Below are positions 43,259 through 52,660 of a DNA stretch of 59,139 nucleotides, in pieces. Each line of letters opens with the position of its first letter. Within the stretch, counting starts at the first letter, position 1. Position numbers and translations under genes: made by a program. The notes below the pieces were generated by a model. The model was not told the origin of the DNA, ran no database searches, and worked only from the letters and a program-made list of their open reading frames with translations. Origin of the DNA: Bacillota bacterium (lineage in GTDB: Bacteria > Bacillota > Clostridia > Lachnospirales > Cellulosilyticaceae); assembly GCA_023436395.1 (NCBI GenBank), contig JAEZJJ010000065.1:1-59139 (forward strand), written 5' to 3'.

Positions 43259-45760
43259 ATGCAGATTTTATTAAAGTATACAATGAAGTCGATGTTAGAA
43301 AAGAAATCTAGGACTTTTTTAATTATATTAGCGATTAGTTTAGCAGGCGCCTTGTTTTTGGCATCTAGCCAGCTTTCAGATAGTATTGCAAAAATGTATG
43401 AAAATAATATGCGACAAGAAATAGGATCTGTAGACCTTATCGTTAAATCAGATCAACATTCTCCGTCGCCTTTTTTAAATGCAAACTTAGTTAAAAATTT
43501 AAAAGAAGAAAAAGTCATTCCTTATATAGGCAGTACAGGTACTTATAAAATGGATTACAGTACTTATGAGAATATTAATATTAATGGTTATGATTTAGAG
43601 GATTATAGAGCCATTAATAAACTAGAATTAGTGGACTCTAGTCAGTTAGAACCTTTTACAGGTCCTAAGATTATTATTAGTGAAAAGACAGCTAATAAGT
43701 ACCGAGTAAAGGAGGGAGAGAGTTTAACACTTAAAATAAATGGGATTAATCGCAAATTGATGATTGTAGGGATTGCCAAAAGGCAAGGCATCTTTGCAGG
43801 AGAAGGCAGTGGGGCTACCAGTATAATGCCACTAAAAACTTTAAGTGAATATATAGGAGGTAGTGGTAAGCCTACAGCCCTTTACATTGATTTACAGAAT
43901 GAGAATAGGGCTGATGAAGTCATTGAAATGCTTAAACAGGTTTACCCACGTTATAGTGTAGAAACAGTTATAGATCAAGATGATTTTAAAGAAAGAATTG
44001 CATGGATGACAGACCCGTTTATGATTATGACTTTAATGGTCATTTTTATGAGTGCCTTTATTATTTATTCCTCTTTCAAGGTAATTATGTTAGAAAAACT
44101 GCCTATTATGGGGACTTTTAGAAGTATTGGAGCAAGTAAAAGGAAGATGAACCAAGTCCTATTAATAGAAACTGGCTTTTATGGTGTAATAGGAGGTGTC
44201 ATCGCAGTTGTGTTAGGAATAGGGATTCTCTATATTTTAACTTTAGTCTTATCGGCTTCCTCAATGTATGAAGCAACAGGCAAGGTAGAGCTAAGTATAA
44301 CTGTAGTAAGTTGCTTGATAACGTTTGTACTTGCTAATGTGATTGCCTTTACAAGTACACTCATACCGATTTTATCTACCAATCGTATAGCTTTAAAAGA
44401 CATTATCTTAAATATTAGAGCTCATAAAACACAAAAGCGTTTAAAAAGTTTCATATGGGGATGTGCATTTATTGTGGGGGGCCTTATCTTAGGAAGAATG
44501 GAAAGTCAGACATTAGGAACGATTTACGCGGTTGTAGCAGTTTTTATGATTATTATAGGAATGATTAAAGTCTTGCCACTTTTTGTTCTCTATAGTGCAG
44601 AGATTCTAGGAGTGTTATTTGAAAAGGTATTTGGCAACTTAGGAAATTTAGCGAGCAAGAATATTAAGAAAAACAAAAGCGCTTTAAATAGTATGACCTT
44701 GATTACTATTGGAATTAGTATTTTGCTGATGATTACAACCCTAACACAAAATGTGTCAGACCAGCTTCTTAATTTCTTTGACGGAAACTTCCAATGTGAG
44801 ATATGGATACAAGGACCTGAGTTAGATGCTCAAAAGGTAAGAATGATTAATCGTACAGAGGGTGTTAAAGAAACCTTAAGTTTTATGGAGGATTTTTCAA
44901 TCAGAGTAAAAGCTTTTGAAAATAGAAAGATTGCTATTGAAGCGTATGAAAATACAGATTTCTTAGATTTTAAAAACTATAGTATTTTAGGAGATGAAAT
45001 AGAACTTATTAATAAGCTTCAAAAAGGTAGATATATGCTGGTAAGTGGGGATTTACGAAAAAAGTATAATCTTCAAGTAGGCGATAAGGTAAGTTTGAGT
45101 TTTGAAAAGGGTGACAAGGCTTATGAAATTATAGGTTTTATGGATACCATTTGGGAGAATGGCACACTTTGTTTATTACCCTTTAAATATTACAAAAGAG
45201 ATGCAGAAAAGAATAACTTTGATTGTGTGCAAGTCAATCTAGAAAAAGGATATGAGGAACAAGAAGTTGTAGAAAATCTAAAAAATGTTTTTAAAGAAAA
45301 ACAAACAGATATTTATACCACTCAGGAGCTTAAAACTTGGAATGAAGAGAGTAATAGTTCTTTAATGAATATGATTAGTGCTTTTGCTATTTTAGCGATG
45401 GTGATTGGTGTGATTGGGGTGGTGAATAACTTACTTATTAGCTTTATAGAAAGGCAACAAAGCATAGCTGTATTACGCTCAATTGGAATGAGCAAAAGAC
45501 AAGTAATTGAAATGATTTTTATAGAGGCACTTGGTGCAGGCTTAATTGGAGCTAGTGCAGGAATTCTGGGAGGAATACTAGTAATGCTGAATATGGATGC
45601 AGTCTTAGGTGCCCTTAACTTACCTATTAAGATGGAGATTATCCCGCAACTTTTTACCACCTATGTATTAGGTGGCGCACTGATTACTTTATTAGGATCC
45701 GTTTTACCAGCTAGAAAAAGTTCAAAGCTACAGATTATTGAAGCTATCAAATATGAATAA
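43259..45760 (+). CDS. FtsX/MacB-type ABC permease, duplicated form
   Basis: An 833-residue permease with two FtsX-domain halves. The first helix is near 20-40 (FLIILAISLAGALFLASSQL), followed by a large extracellular domain and a three-helix block near 265-380. A fourth helix is near 480-500, followed by a second extracellular domain and a last three-helix block (700-833). Conserved FtsX loops are GTFRSIGASKRKMNQVLLIE and VLRSIGMSKRQVIEMIFIEA. AGGGGGAG precedes the start. It forms an export or mechanotransmission complex with the ATPase and adaptor that follow. Confidence 0.92.
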   Translation: MQILLKYTMKSMLEKKSRTFLIILAISLAGALFLASSQLSDSIAKMYENNMRQEIGSVDLIVKSDQHSPSPFLNANLVKNLKEEKVIPYIGSTGTYKMDYSTYENININGYDLEDYRAINKLELVDSSQLEPFTGPKIIISEKTANKYRVKEGESLTLKINGINRKLMIVGIAKRQGIFAGEGSGATSIMPLKTLSEYIGGSGKPTALYIDLQNENRADEVIEMLKQVYPRYSVETVIDQDDFKERIAWMTDPFMIMTLMVIFMSAFIIYSSFKVIMLEKLPIMGTFRSIGASKRKMNQVLLIETGFYGVIGGVIAVVLGIGILYILTLVLSASSMYEATGKVELSITVVSCLITFVLANVIAFTSTLIPILSTNRIALKDIILNIRAHKTQKRLKSFIWGCAFIVGGLILGRMESQTLGTIYAVVAVFMIIIGMIKVLPLFVLYSAEILGVLFEKVFGNLGNLASKNIKKNKSALNSMTLITIGISILLMITTLTQNVSDQLLNFFDGNFQCEIWIQGPELDAQKVRMINRTEGVKETLSFMEDFSIRVKAFENRKIAIEAYENTDFLDFKNYSILGDEIELINKLQKGRYMLVSGDLRKKYNLQVGDKVSLSFEKGDKAYEIIGFMDTIWENGTLCLLPFKYYKRDAEKNNFDCVQVNLEKGYEEQEVVENLKNVFKEKQTDIYTTQELKTWNEESNSSLMNMISAFAILAMVIGVIGVVNNLLISFIERQQSIAVLRSIGMSKRQVIEMIFIEALGAGLIGASAGILGGILVMLNMDAVLGALNLPIKMEIIPQLFTTYVLGGALITLLGSVLPARKSSKLQIIEAIKYE

Positions 45761-45781
45761 ACAAGATAGGGGGGCAAAAAG

Positions 45782-46477
45782 ATGACAGAGATTATCATTG
45801 AAACCAAGGGTTTATGGAAGAGTTTTGATTTGGGACAGGAAAAGGTTCATATCTTAAAGAATATTGATTTAGTAATAAAAAAGGGTGGATTTTATTCAAT
45901 TATGGGTCCTTCAGGTTCAGGAAAAAGTACCTTACTCTATCTCTTAGGTGGCTTAGATAAACCAAGTAGTGGAAGTATTCAAGTAAATGGAAAAGAACTT
46001 ATAGCAATGAAGGATCAAGAAGAAAGTGTGATGAGAAGGCGAGATATGGGATTTGTATTTCAGTTTTATAACTTAATTCCTAATTTAACAGTGGAAGAAA
46101 ATATTATGCTACCTTTGTTACTAGATGGGAAAAAGCTAAAGCATTATAAAGATAGGTTAGAAGAATTATTAGAAAAGGTAGGTCTTACGGAAAGAAAAAA
46201 ATATACTCCTAGAGAACTCTCAGGAGGACAACAGCAAAGAGTGGCAATTGCTAGGGCGCTGATGGCTGACCCAGAGCTAATTTTAGCAGATGAGCCTATT
46301 GGGAATCTGGATAGTAAAACAGGAACGGAGATTATGGAACTTCTTCAGAGAATTAATAAAGAAGAAGGGAAGACCATTGTGCAGGTAACTCATTCGAGAG
46401 AAGCAGCAAACTATGGTACACATATGATTTTTGTAAAGGATGGACAAATTAGACAGCCTGAAGCAATCAAAAAGTAA
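45782..46477 (+). CDS. MacB/LolD-type ABC ATPase
   Basis: A 231-residue ATPase with Walker A GPSGSGKST, Q-loop FVFQFYNLIPNLTVEEN, signature LSGGQQQRVAIARAL, Walker B LILADEPIGNLD and H-loop VTHSREAA. The insert FYNLIPNLTVEEN is typical of the LolD/MacB group that energises FtsX-type permeases. It lies 21 bp after its permease. Confidence 0.95.
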   Translation: MTEIIIETKGLWKSFDLGQEKVHILKNIDLVIKKGGFYSIMGPSGSGKSTLLYLLGGLDKPSSGSIQVNGKELIAMKDQEESVMRRRDMGFVFQFYNLIPNLTVEENIMLPLLLDGKKLKHYKDRLEELLEKVGLTERKKYTPRELSGGQQQRVAIARALMADPELILADEPIGNLDSKTGTEIMELLQRINKEEGKTIVQVTHSREAANYGTHMIFVKDGQIRQPEAIKK

Positions 46478-46511
46478 AAGGAAATAGTTTAAAATAAAGG
46501 GGAGAATGAAG

Positions 46512-47660
46512 ATGAAAATAAGCAGGATAAGTATGGGCCTAGGGATATTAATGCTAGGTGTATTAACTGGATGTGGTGAAGCAGTCAAAGCTAATATGGA
46601 GGAAATGCCACAGGTAGCAGAGACTACTGGGCAAATAGAAGCTTGGGGTGAAGTAAAGGGAGAGGTCATTAAGGAGATTTATATAGATTTTCCGGCTATA
46701 GTAGAGGAGATTAGCGTGAAAGAAGGACAGCTGGTCACTAAGGGAGAAAAACTAATGACCTTTAATGCCAGCCCCTATAAACAATCCATTCTTATAAAAG
46801 AAAAAGAAGCAGCATTGGAAAAGATAAGCTCTGAGGGAGCGCTTACTGACTATATGGGACAAAGTAAAAATATAAATGCTTTAAAAGAGGAGTTAAATCT
46901 TTTAGAAAAAAGTATAAATGACCCACAAGAACCTGAACTATTAAGTATAGAAAGTGGGCTTACAGAAGCAAAAGGTCAATTAAGAGAGTTACTTGCAGAC
47001 TATAAACTCCAAAAAGACTTATTAGAAGTAGGAGGAACCAGTCAAAAGGTGTTAACTGACTTAGAGATACAAAAAGTAAATCTAGAAAATCAAGTAGCAA
47101 CCCTAGAGGCTAAAAAAAATAATTGGAGAAAACAAAAGTTAGTACAAATTGAAAAGTTAAAGGCACAAATTGCCACTACTCAAGATGCACTTACCAATAC
47201 TCTAAAAGGGAATGGAACGATCAAAGAGACCCAGGGCCTTAAGGATGAAGTCAGTGCTTTGCAAATTGAAATGATGAAGGATAAGCTTGAAAAGAGCTAC
47301 CTTAAAGATCAAACTATTATTTGTGACTTAGAAGAAGCTATTGTCTCAAAGGTTAATGTAACACTTGGTTCAAGACTAGGAGAAGAAAGTGGCTGCGTAC
47401 TTTGCCTTATTGATAGAAGTAGTCTAAAGATAACAGCCCATGTGCCAGAAGAATTTATAAAATCAGTAGCATTAGGCAATAAGGTAGAGATTGTACCTTA
47501 TACAGATAAAACAGTGACACTCTCTGGAATAGTTACAGCTATCTCTAATGAAGTCGTTAAAGAAAATGGAGAAACAGTCATTAATATAGAAGTAACACCT
47601 GATGAAGCTAGTGAGTATTTACAAGCAGGTTATGGTGTGGATGTATTTATATTTGAATAA
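46512..47660 (+). CDS. Membrane-fusion (HlyD/MacA-like) lipoprotein adaptor
   Basis: ATG 46512 (382 aa) is preferred because AAGGGGAG is 8 bases upstream. A lipobox (GVLTGCGE) gives a lipid-anchored Cys. The N-terminal lipoyl-like half is IVEEISVKEGQLVTKGEKLM. A long coiled coil (about 90-260) follows, then the second lipoyl half and a beta-barrel (SSLKITAHVPEEFIKSVALG). Adaptors of this type work with MacB-like pumps. In Gram-positives they probably extend through the wall or present substrate. Confidence 0.88.
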   Translation: MKISRISMGLGILMLGVLTGCGEAVKANMEEMPQVAETTGQIEAWGEVKGEVIKEIYIDFPAIVEEISVKEGQLVTKGEKLMTFNASPYKQSILIKEKEAALEKISSEGALTDYMGQSKNINALKEELNLLEKSINDPQEPELLSIESGLTEAKGQLRELLADYKLQKDLLEVGGTSQKVLTDLEIQKVNLENQVATLEAKKNNWRKQKLVQIEKLKAQIATTQDALTNTLKGNGTIKETQGLKDEVSALQIEMMKDKLEKSYLKDQTIICDLEEAIVSKVNVTLGSRLGEESGCVLCLIDRSSLKITAHVPEEFIKSVALGNKVEIVPYTDKTVTLSGIVTAISNEVVKENGETVINIEVTPDEASEYLQAGYGVDVFIFE

Positions 47661-47665
47661 TTACT

Positions 47666-47719
47666 TAACCGCTATGTAGATTGCTGCTGCTTGATAAGGA
47701 CAAACTGCTTGGCGGTTTT
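47666..47719 (+). terminator. Weak terminator-like hairpin after the adaptor gene
   Basis: TAACCGC (about 47666-47672) pairs with GCGGTTTTA (47712-47720). The loop is long, so read-through into the next operon is possible. Confidence 0.4.
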
Positions 47720-47805
47720 ATTCGTTATGGTTTGGGTGCTTGCCTGTGATTTCTCTTTTACTATAAGTGATATTAAATTATATATATTTAAAAAAATTAT
47801 TAAAG

Positions 47806-47835
47806 TTGAAACAAGTTATTCTAACAAGCTATAAT
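47806..47835 (+). promoter_or_regulatory. SigA-type promoter of the second export/TCS operon
   Basis: TTGAAA (47806-47811), an 18-bp spacer and TATAAT (47830-47835), about 35 bp before the kinase gene. Confidence 0.7.
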
Positions 47836-47868
47836 TAGATTAAAAAGAGACATAAAGGAGCCCTAAGT

Positions 47869-49047
47869 ATGAATCAATTAGAGCGCTATATGATTTATAT
47901 TACTAGCCCTATCTTATTATTGACTGTTTTTTATGCCATGATTGTCAATACGGAAAGCTTAGGATGGCTATATATCCCCATTATTTTAATAGCACTACTT
48001 CTTATTTATATGGAACTATTTATATTGCCTCATACTAAACAAGCAAGGCGTTTCTGGGGACTTCTTGTTTGTCTTTATATTGGGAATCTATCTATAGGAC
48101 TATTTGAAGGTAGGAGTACTTATCATATTTATAACTTTTTCTTGCTGTTTGCCCTTATGCGTTATAGGGGAAGGGAAAAGGCTGCTATTCTTTTGGGCAT
48201 AGATATCGTTATGCTAGGTTTTATTTTAGCCCATCAAATGTCTATGAGTGAAATCTATTTTTTAACGTATTTAAATTGGATTAGAAATTACAGCGTTATT
48301 TTCTTGGGGCTTGCTATTTTGCACTATATGGTGATACAAAATCAAGAATTAGCTAGGGCCAAGCAAGAACTTATTGAAAAGAATTTGGACTTAGAGTATA
48401 CCTATGACCAATTAAAAAGAGCCTATAATGATTTAGAGGATTTTACCATTATGAAAGAGCGTAATAATATGTCTAGAGAAATGCATGATACAGTAGGACA
48501 TACTTTAACCACCTCCTTAGTAGAAATAGAGCTTTGTAAAATGCTAGGTAAAGAAGATGAAGAGTTAAGTAGTAGGCTAGAACATATTAGTAGTCAAATA
48601 AGAAAGGGCCTAGGGGATTTACGGATGACTGTGCGTCGATTAAAGGAAGATTTAGACTGGGAACAAGAAATCTATGCCATCGGTGAGCGGTTAAGTGGGT
48701 ATACGGATATTAAAGTAAAATATATGATAGAAGATTTAAAAGGCATTGAGACAAAGGTATTAAGGTGTGTCTATCGTATTATTCAAGAGGGGATTACGAA
48801 TGCAATCAAGCATGGAGATGCGACGGCCTTTATGATTGAAGTGAAAAAAGATGAACATACACTATATGTTGAACTGCTAGATAATGGTAAAGGTGCTATT
48901 ATGTTTAAACAGGGATTTGGTTTAAGTGCTATGAGAGAGCGGGTAGAAGCACTAGGTGGGAGTATTCAATTTGAAAGTTACAAAGAGGAAGGATTTACAG
49001 TTAAGGCACAGATTCCATTAATAGAGGAGAAGGGGGGAGCTAGATGA
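47869..49047 (+). CDS. Sensor histidine kinase, NarL-partner (HisKA_3) family
   Basis: A 392-residue kinase with six membrane helices and a tiny extracellular portion, then a coiled coil (155-195). The H-box MSREMHDTVGHTLTTSL holds H206. The N-box is RIIQEGITNAIKHGDA and the G-box DNGKGAIMFKQGFGLSAMRE. This suggests membrane- or transporter-linked sensing. Its stop codon overlaps the start of the response regulator by 4 bp. Confidence 0.93.
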   Translation: MNQLERYMIYITSPILLLTVFYAMIVNTESLGWLYIPIILIALLLIYMELFILPHTKQARRFWGLLVCLYIGNLSIGLFEGRSTYHIYNFFLLFALMRYRGREKAAILLGIDIVMLGFILAHQMSMSEIYFLTYLNWIRNYSVIFLGLAILHYMVIQNQELARAKQELIEKNLDLEYTYDQLKRAYNDLEDFTIMKERNNMSREMHDTVGHTLTTSLVEIELCKMLGKEDEELSSRLEHISSQIRKGLGDLRMTVRRLKEDLDWEQEIYAIGERLSGYTDIKVKYMIEDLKGIETKVLRCVYRIIQEGITNAIKHGDATAFMIEVKKDEHTLYVELLDNGKGAIMFKQGFGLSAMRERVEALGGSIQFESYKEEGFTVKAQIPLIEEKGGAR

Positions 49048-49676
49048 TACAAATAGCTATTGTAGATGATCAAGAATTAATGAGAGATGGACTGGCAAGG
49101 ATTTTAAATACTTATGAAGCACTTCAAGTAGTAGCTACAGGGAAAAATGGGCTTGAAGCTTTGGAGATTTGCAAAAACAATAAAATAGATGTATTACTTT
49201 TAGATATTCGTATGCCTGAGATGAATGGGGTAGAAACAGTTAAGGAACTTAAAGCTAATGGAAGTACAACTAAGGTAGTGATGCTAACAACCTTTGAGGA
49301 TGAAGAATATATTTTGCAAGCTATGGCTTATGGAGCAAATGGGTATTTATTTAAAGATATTCCATATGATAAACTGGCTGAATGTGTTAAGGAGGTTTAT
49401 GAGGGGCGTTTTATGATGCCTCAAAAAGTAGCAGAAGTATTAGCTAAGAACCTATATAGTGCAGAGGCACAAAAGAAAAAAGAAAATCCTTATGATTTTA
49501 CAGAGAGAGAATTACAAGTAGCAGAAATGATAAAAGATGGCTTTAATAATAAACAAATTGCTAAAACCCTTTATATATCAGAGGGAACAGTGAAAAATTA
49601 TGTCTCTAATATTTATGCAAAAACTCAAACGGATAATAGAGTAGAAGTAGCCAATCTTTTAAAAGAGATTTTCTAG
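49044..49676 (+). CDS. NarL/FixJ-family response regulator
   Basis: A 210-residue regulator with receiver-domain D54 (LLLDIRMPEMNG) and a C-terminal LuxR-type HTH (FTERELQVAEMIKDGFNNKQ). It is translationally coupled to the kinase. Likely targets are the flanking ABC operons, since they are the only transporters around it. Confidence 0.95.
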   Translation: MIQIAIVDDQELMRDGLARILNTYEALQVVATGKNGLEALEICKNNKIDVLLLDIRMPEMNGVETVKELKANGSTTKVVMLTTFEDEEYILQAMAYGANGYLFKDIPYDKLAECVKEVYEGRFMMPQKVAEVLAKNLYSAEAQKKKENPYDFTERELQVAEMIKDGFNNKQIAKTLYISEGTVKNYVSNIYAKTQTDNRVEVANLLKEIF

Positions 49677-49690
49677 AGGGGAGGGAGCAT

Positions 49691-50776
49691 ATGCATAAGC
49701 CCTTAAGTTACTATACATATTGTAAGGGAAACTATAGCGTGATTTTAAGATATATTACAAGTGTAACACTATGTATTATTTTGTTAGGTGTAACCAAGGT
49801 CGTTATTAATAACCAAAAGGATGAGCTGGATGTATGGAGCATTAAACATCAATATTATTCTTTTCTTTATAGTAGGGATCAAGCTATAGGAGAAGAACTT
49901 CTATGCAGTATTAAGGTATTAGATAGTGTGGAGGGTATTTACCCTTATGAAAGTTATTATCAAGGTTTTCAAGGATTTCTAAGCAATATGGATAGTATGA
50001 CTTACTTTCTAGATAGAGAGGGTATTGTAAAAATCATGAGTCAGTTAGTACCTGACTATGATGTCAGTCAAATTCCGCAGAATGATCAACGTGAAGCTCT
50101 ACTAAGTAGACGTTTAGTCAAAAATGGGGGGTTAAAAATAGGGGATGAGATTATAGAAGAAGATGCGATTACTTATCAAGCTTCTTTTGAAAGTATATTA
50201 CCAATAGGATTTTGCCCTACAGCTATTGAGGATAGAGGGTATCATTACTTGATTTTAGCAAAGACAGGTCAAATAGATCAAATGAATCAGGCGATAAGAA
50301 ATATATTACCTCAAGGAATCATGTATGAGGATTTGGAAAGTTTAAAAAAGGAGAATATATATGATAATAGAACATTAGAGCAGACTTTTAATATTATTAT
50401 GGTGGTCATGACCTTAGGAGTAGCTATGACAACAGGTGTTTTGACATATATACATTACTTAGCACGCAGGAGAGAAGTGGGGATTTTAAGTGCTATAGGT
50501 TATAGTAATCAAACATTAATTATTAGGATGACAAAGGAAATATTAATAAGTACAGTGCTGGCGACTATGTTGGCAATCATAATGATTCAATTGATTATTT
50601 GTGGATTTAATATTTTTGTAGCTTTGCCAAATGGATACATCCCATTTCGACTAGGTTTAAATGTTTTAAAGCTTCTAATGATTATACCTTTTTTTATGAT
50701 GGTTTTTTCGCTGATTCCAACTTGGATTTTATTAACAACAACAACTCAGGTCACACTTGTTCAGAGGGGATATTAA
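49691..50776 (+). CDS. FtsX-type ABC permease (four-helix type)
   Basis: A 361-residue permease. One N-terminal helix (25-45) precedes an extracellular domain (50-235) and three C-terminal helices. The loop YLARRREVGILSAIGYSNQT is the conserved FtsX coupling segment. It lies 15 bp after the response regulator and pairs with the ATPase and the second permease after it. Confidence 0.88.
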   Translation: MHKPLSYYTYCKGNYSVILRYITSVTLCIILLGVTKVVINNQKDELDVWSIKHQYYSFLYSRDQAIGEELLCSIKVLDSVEGIYPYESYYQGFQGFLSNMDSMTYFLDREGIVKIMSQLVPDYDVSQIPQNDQREALLSRRLVKNGGLKIGDEIIEEDAITYQASFESILPIGFCPTAIEDRGYHYLILAKTGQIDQMNQAIRNILPQGIMYEDLESLKKENIYDNRTLEQTFNIIMVVMTLGVAMTTGVLTYIHYLARRREVGILSAIGYSNQTLIIRMTKEILISTVLATMLAIIMIQLIICGFNIFVALPNGYIPFRLGLNVLKLLMIIPFFMMVFSLIPTWILLTTTTQVTLVQRGY

Positions 50777-50779
50777 GTT

Positions 50780-51448
50780 ATGTTTAAGATGGAAAATGTA
50801 AGTCTAGTATATGATTTAGATAAACAAGATAATACTTGTGCACTCAATCATATTAATTTAGAAATTAAAGCAAACAAATTTTATGGGATATTAGGCCCTT
50901 CAGGAAGTGGGAAAAGTTCATTACTTTATTTGCTAGGTGGTATCCAAAAACCTACAAGTGGGAGAATTTATTATAAAGGACAAACTTTATCTGCGCTAGA
51001 GGAAGAAGCCTTAGCAGCTATTCGGTTAAGGGAGTTTGGGTTTGTTTTTCAAAAACATTTTTTGATTCCTTATATGGATGTTTTACATAACACTTTAGTT
51101 CCTCTTAACTCTAAAAAGCCTAAGGATGTAGAAAAGGCAAAAGAGTTTTTAGTACGATTGGGCTTAGAAAAGCAAATGAAGAAAAAGCCCTATGAATTAA
51201 GTGGCGGACAATGTCAAAGAGTAGCTGTGGCTAGGGCACTTATTAATGAACCTAAAGTACTCTTTGCAGATGAGATTACAGCTTCACTAGATCATGTTGC
51301 TGCAGATACTGTTATGACATTAATAGAAGAAGTTAGAAAGGAAACGACCATTTTATTTGTGACTCATGATGAGACCAAGGTAACCATGGCAGATGAAATT
51401 CTTTACTTGCGAGAAGGGAAATTAGGAGGAATGAAGGGTGGAAACTAA
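50780..51448 (+). CDS. MacB/LolD-type ABC ATPase
   Basis: A 222-residue ATPase with Walker A GPSGSGKSS, Q-loop FVFQKHFLIPYMDVLHN, signature LSGGQCQRVAVARALI, Walker B VLFADEITASLD and H-loop VTHDETKV. The Walker B segment has EITAS in place of the usual EPTAS or EPIGN. It lies 3 bp after its permease and overlaps the next permease by 11 bp. Confidence 0.95.
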   Translation: MFKMENVSLVYDLDKQDNTCALNHINLEIKANKFYGILGPSGSGKSSLLYLLGGIQKPTSGRIYYKGQTLSALEEEALAAIRLREFGFVFQKHFLIPYMDVLHNTLVPLNSKKPKDVEKAKEFLVRLGLEKQMKKKPYELSGGQCQRVAVARALINEPKVLFADEITASLDHVAADTVMTLIEEVRKETTILFVTHDETKVTMADEILYLREGKLGGMKGGN

Positions 51449-52529
51449 GGGGAAATGGAGGTATACTTTGAAACGAAGTATCCCCCTTTTAACTATCTTA
51501 ACTTTGCAAATAGGATTGCTTATTTTTTTACTGAGTATGGGATACAACATTGTGGAAGGAATGGAATATGGTTTAGGTTATAATCTCAAGCAGATGGCCT
51601 TAATAGATGGAGAAGTAACAGATGATGAAAAATGGGAATTAGAGAAAAATGTACTTATACCATTACAAGGGGAAGTTAATGTATTTGAAAGTAATTATTT
51701 TGATATGAGGACATGTATGTTGTTTTTCAACATAAATGGAACACCTTTTGTTCAAGTTAAACCAAATGAGCTAGAATATTTTATGCGAAAATTAGGGATT
51801 GTACTAATAGAAGGGGAGCTACCTTCTAGAGAAAATCAAATTTTGGTGACAAGAGAAACACTAAAATCTTATGATGCTCAAATGGGAGATTGGATTGGAA
51901 AAGACTATAGGGATGAAGCATTAGATAATAACTATCAAATTTGTGGAGTGATTAAAGGAAGGGCGAATATTTATATAGGTATGAAAAACAAACCTACACA
52001 AGGTTATTTAGTAGTTTATGAGGAAAATCAGAAGGAGAAGATAGAACCACAAATAATGGATGTTTTAAAAAGGTCAACAGCTATTAATTATCATACAGAG
52101 GGTCAACTTTTTGCAAAGACTTTAAGTAGGAATATGCTTTTATTAGGTGTAGTTGTCGTAGGGATATTTTTTATAAGCATTTTGGCCATTATGCTTAATT
52201 TATTAAGTAATGAGCTAGGGCAAAGGCTAGGAGAGATAACATTATTAAGATTAATTGGGTATTCCTACAAAACCATTAAAAAACAACTATGGTGGTATTA
52301 TGGCATAATCCTGTTACTGGGGGCAATACTAGGAATAGGAACGGGGGTAACTGGAGTTATCTTATTTAAGTATTTATATTGTGAAGGAAAAGGCATTTAT
52401 TTAGAAGTATGGCATAATAGCTATTTGTTGATTGTAGCAGTAATGATTATAGTACTATATGGAATCGCTATGTGGTGGATAGAGCAACAACTAAGTAAAA
52501 ATAGTTGGCAAAAAAATATGTATGAGTAG
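51438..52529 (+). CDS. FtsX-type ABC permease, second subunit
   Basis: A 363-residue permease starting at GTG 51438, with AGGAGG 8 bases upstream and inside the ATPase gene. One N-terminal helix, an extracellular domain (about 40-225) and three helices. The coupling segment is LGEITLLRLIGYSYKTIKKQ. With the first permease it likely forms a heterodimer served by the shared ATPase. Confidence 0.87.
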   Translation: METKGKWRYTLKRSIPLLTILTLQIGLLIFLLSMGYNIVEGMEYGLGYNLKQMALIDGEVTDDEKWELEKNVLIPLQGEVNVFESNYFDMRTCMLFFNINGTPFVQVKPNELEYFMRKLGIVLIEGELPSRENQILVTRETLKSYDAQMGDWIGKDYRDEALDNNYQICGVIKGRANIYIGMKNKPTQGYLVVYEENQKEKIEPQIMDVLKRSTAINYHTEGQLFAKTLSRNMLLLGVVVVGIFFISILAIMLNLLSNELGQRLGEITLLRLIGYSYKTIKKQLWWYYGIILLLGAILGIGTGVTGVILFKYLYCEGKGIYLEVWHNSYLLIVAVMIIVLYGIAMWWIEQQLSKNSWQKNMYE

Positions 52530-52660
52530 TCTAATAAGAAGGAATTTTTGCCTATAAGTGATAAAAATAAATAGAAACTAGGATATGGCTTGTAAAAAAT
52601 AGGGAATTATATTAAAATATAATAAATAAAAAAAATCTGACAAATCAAAGGAGAAAGCAT

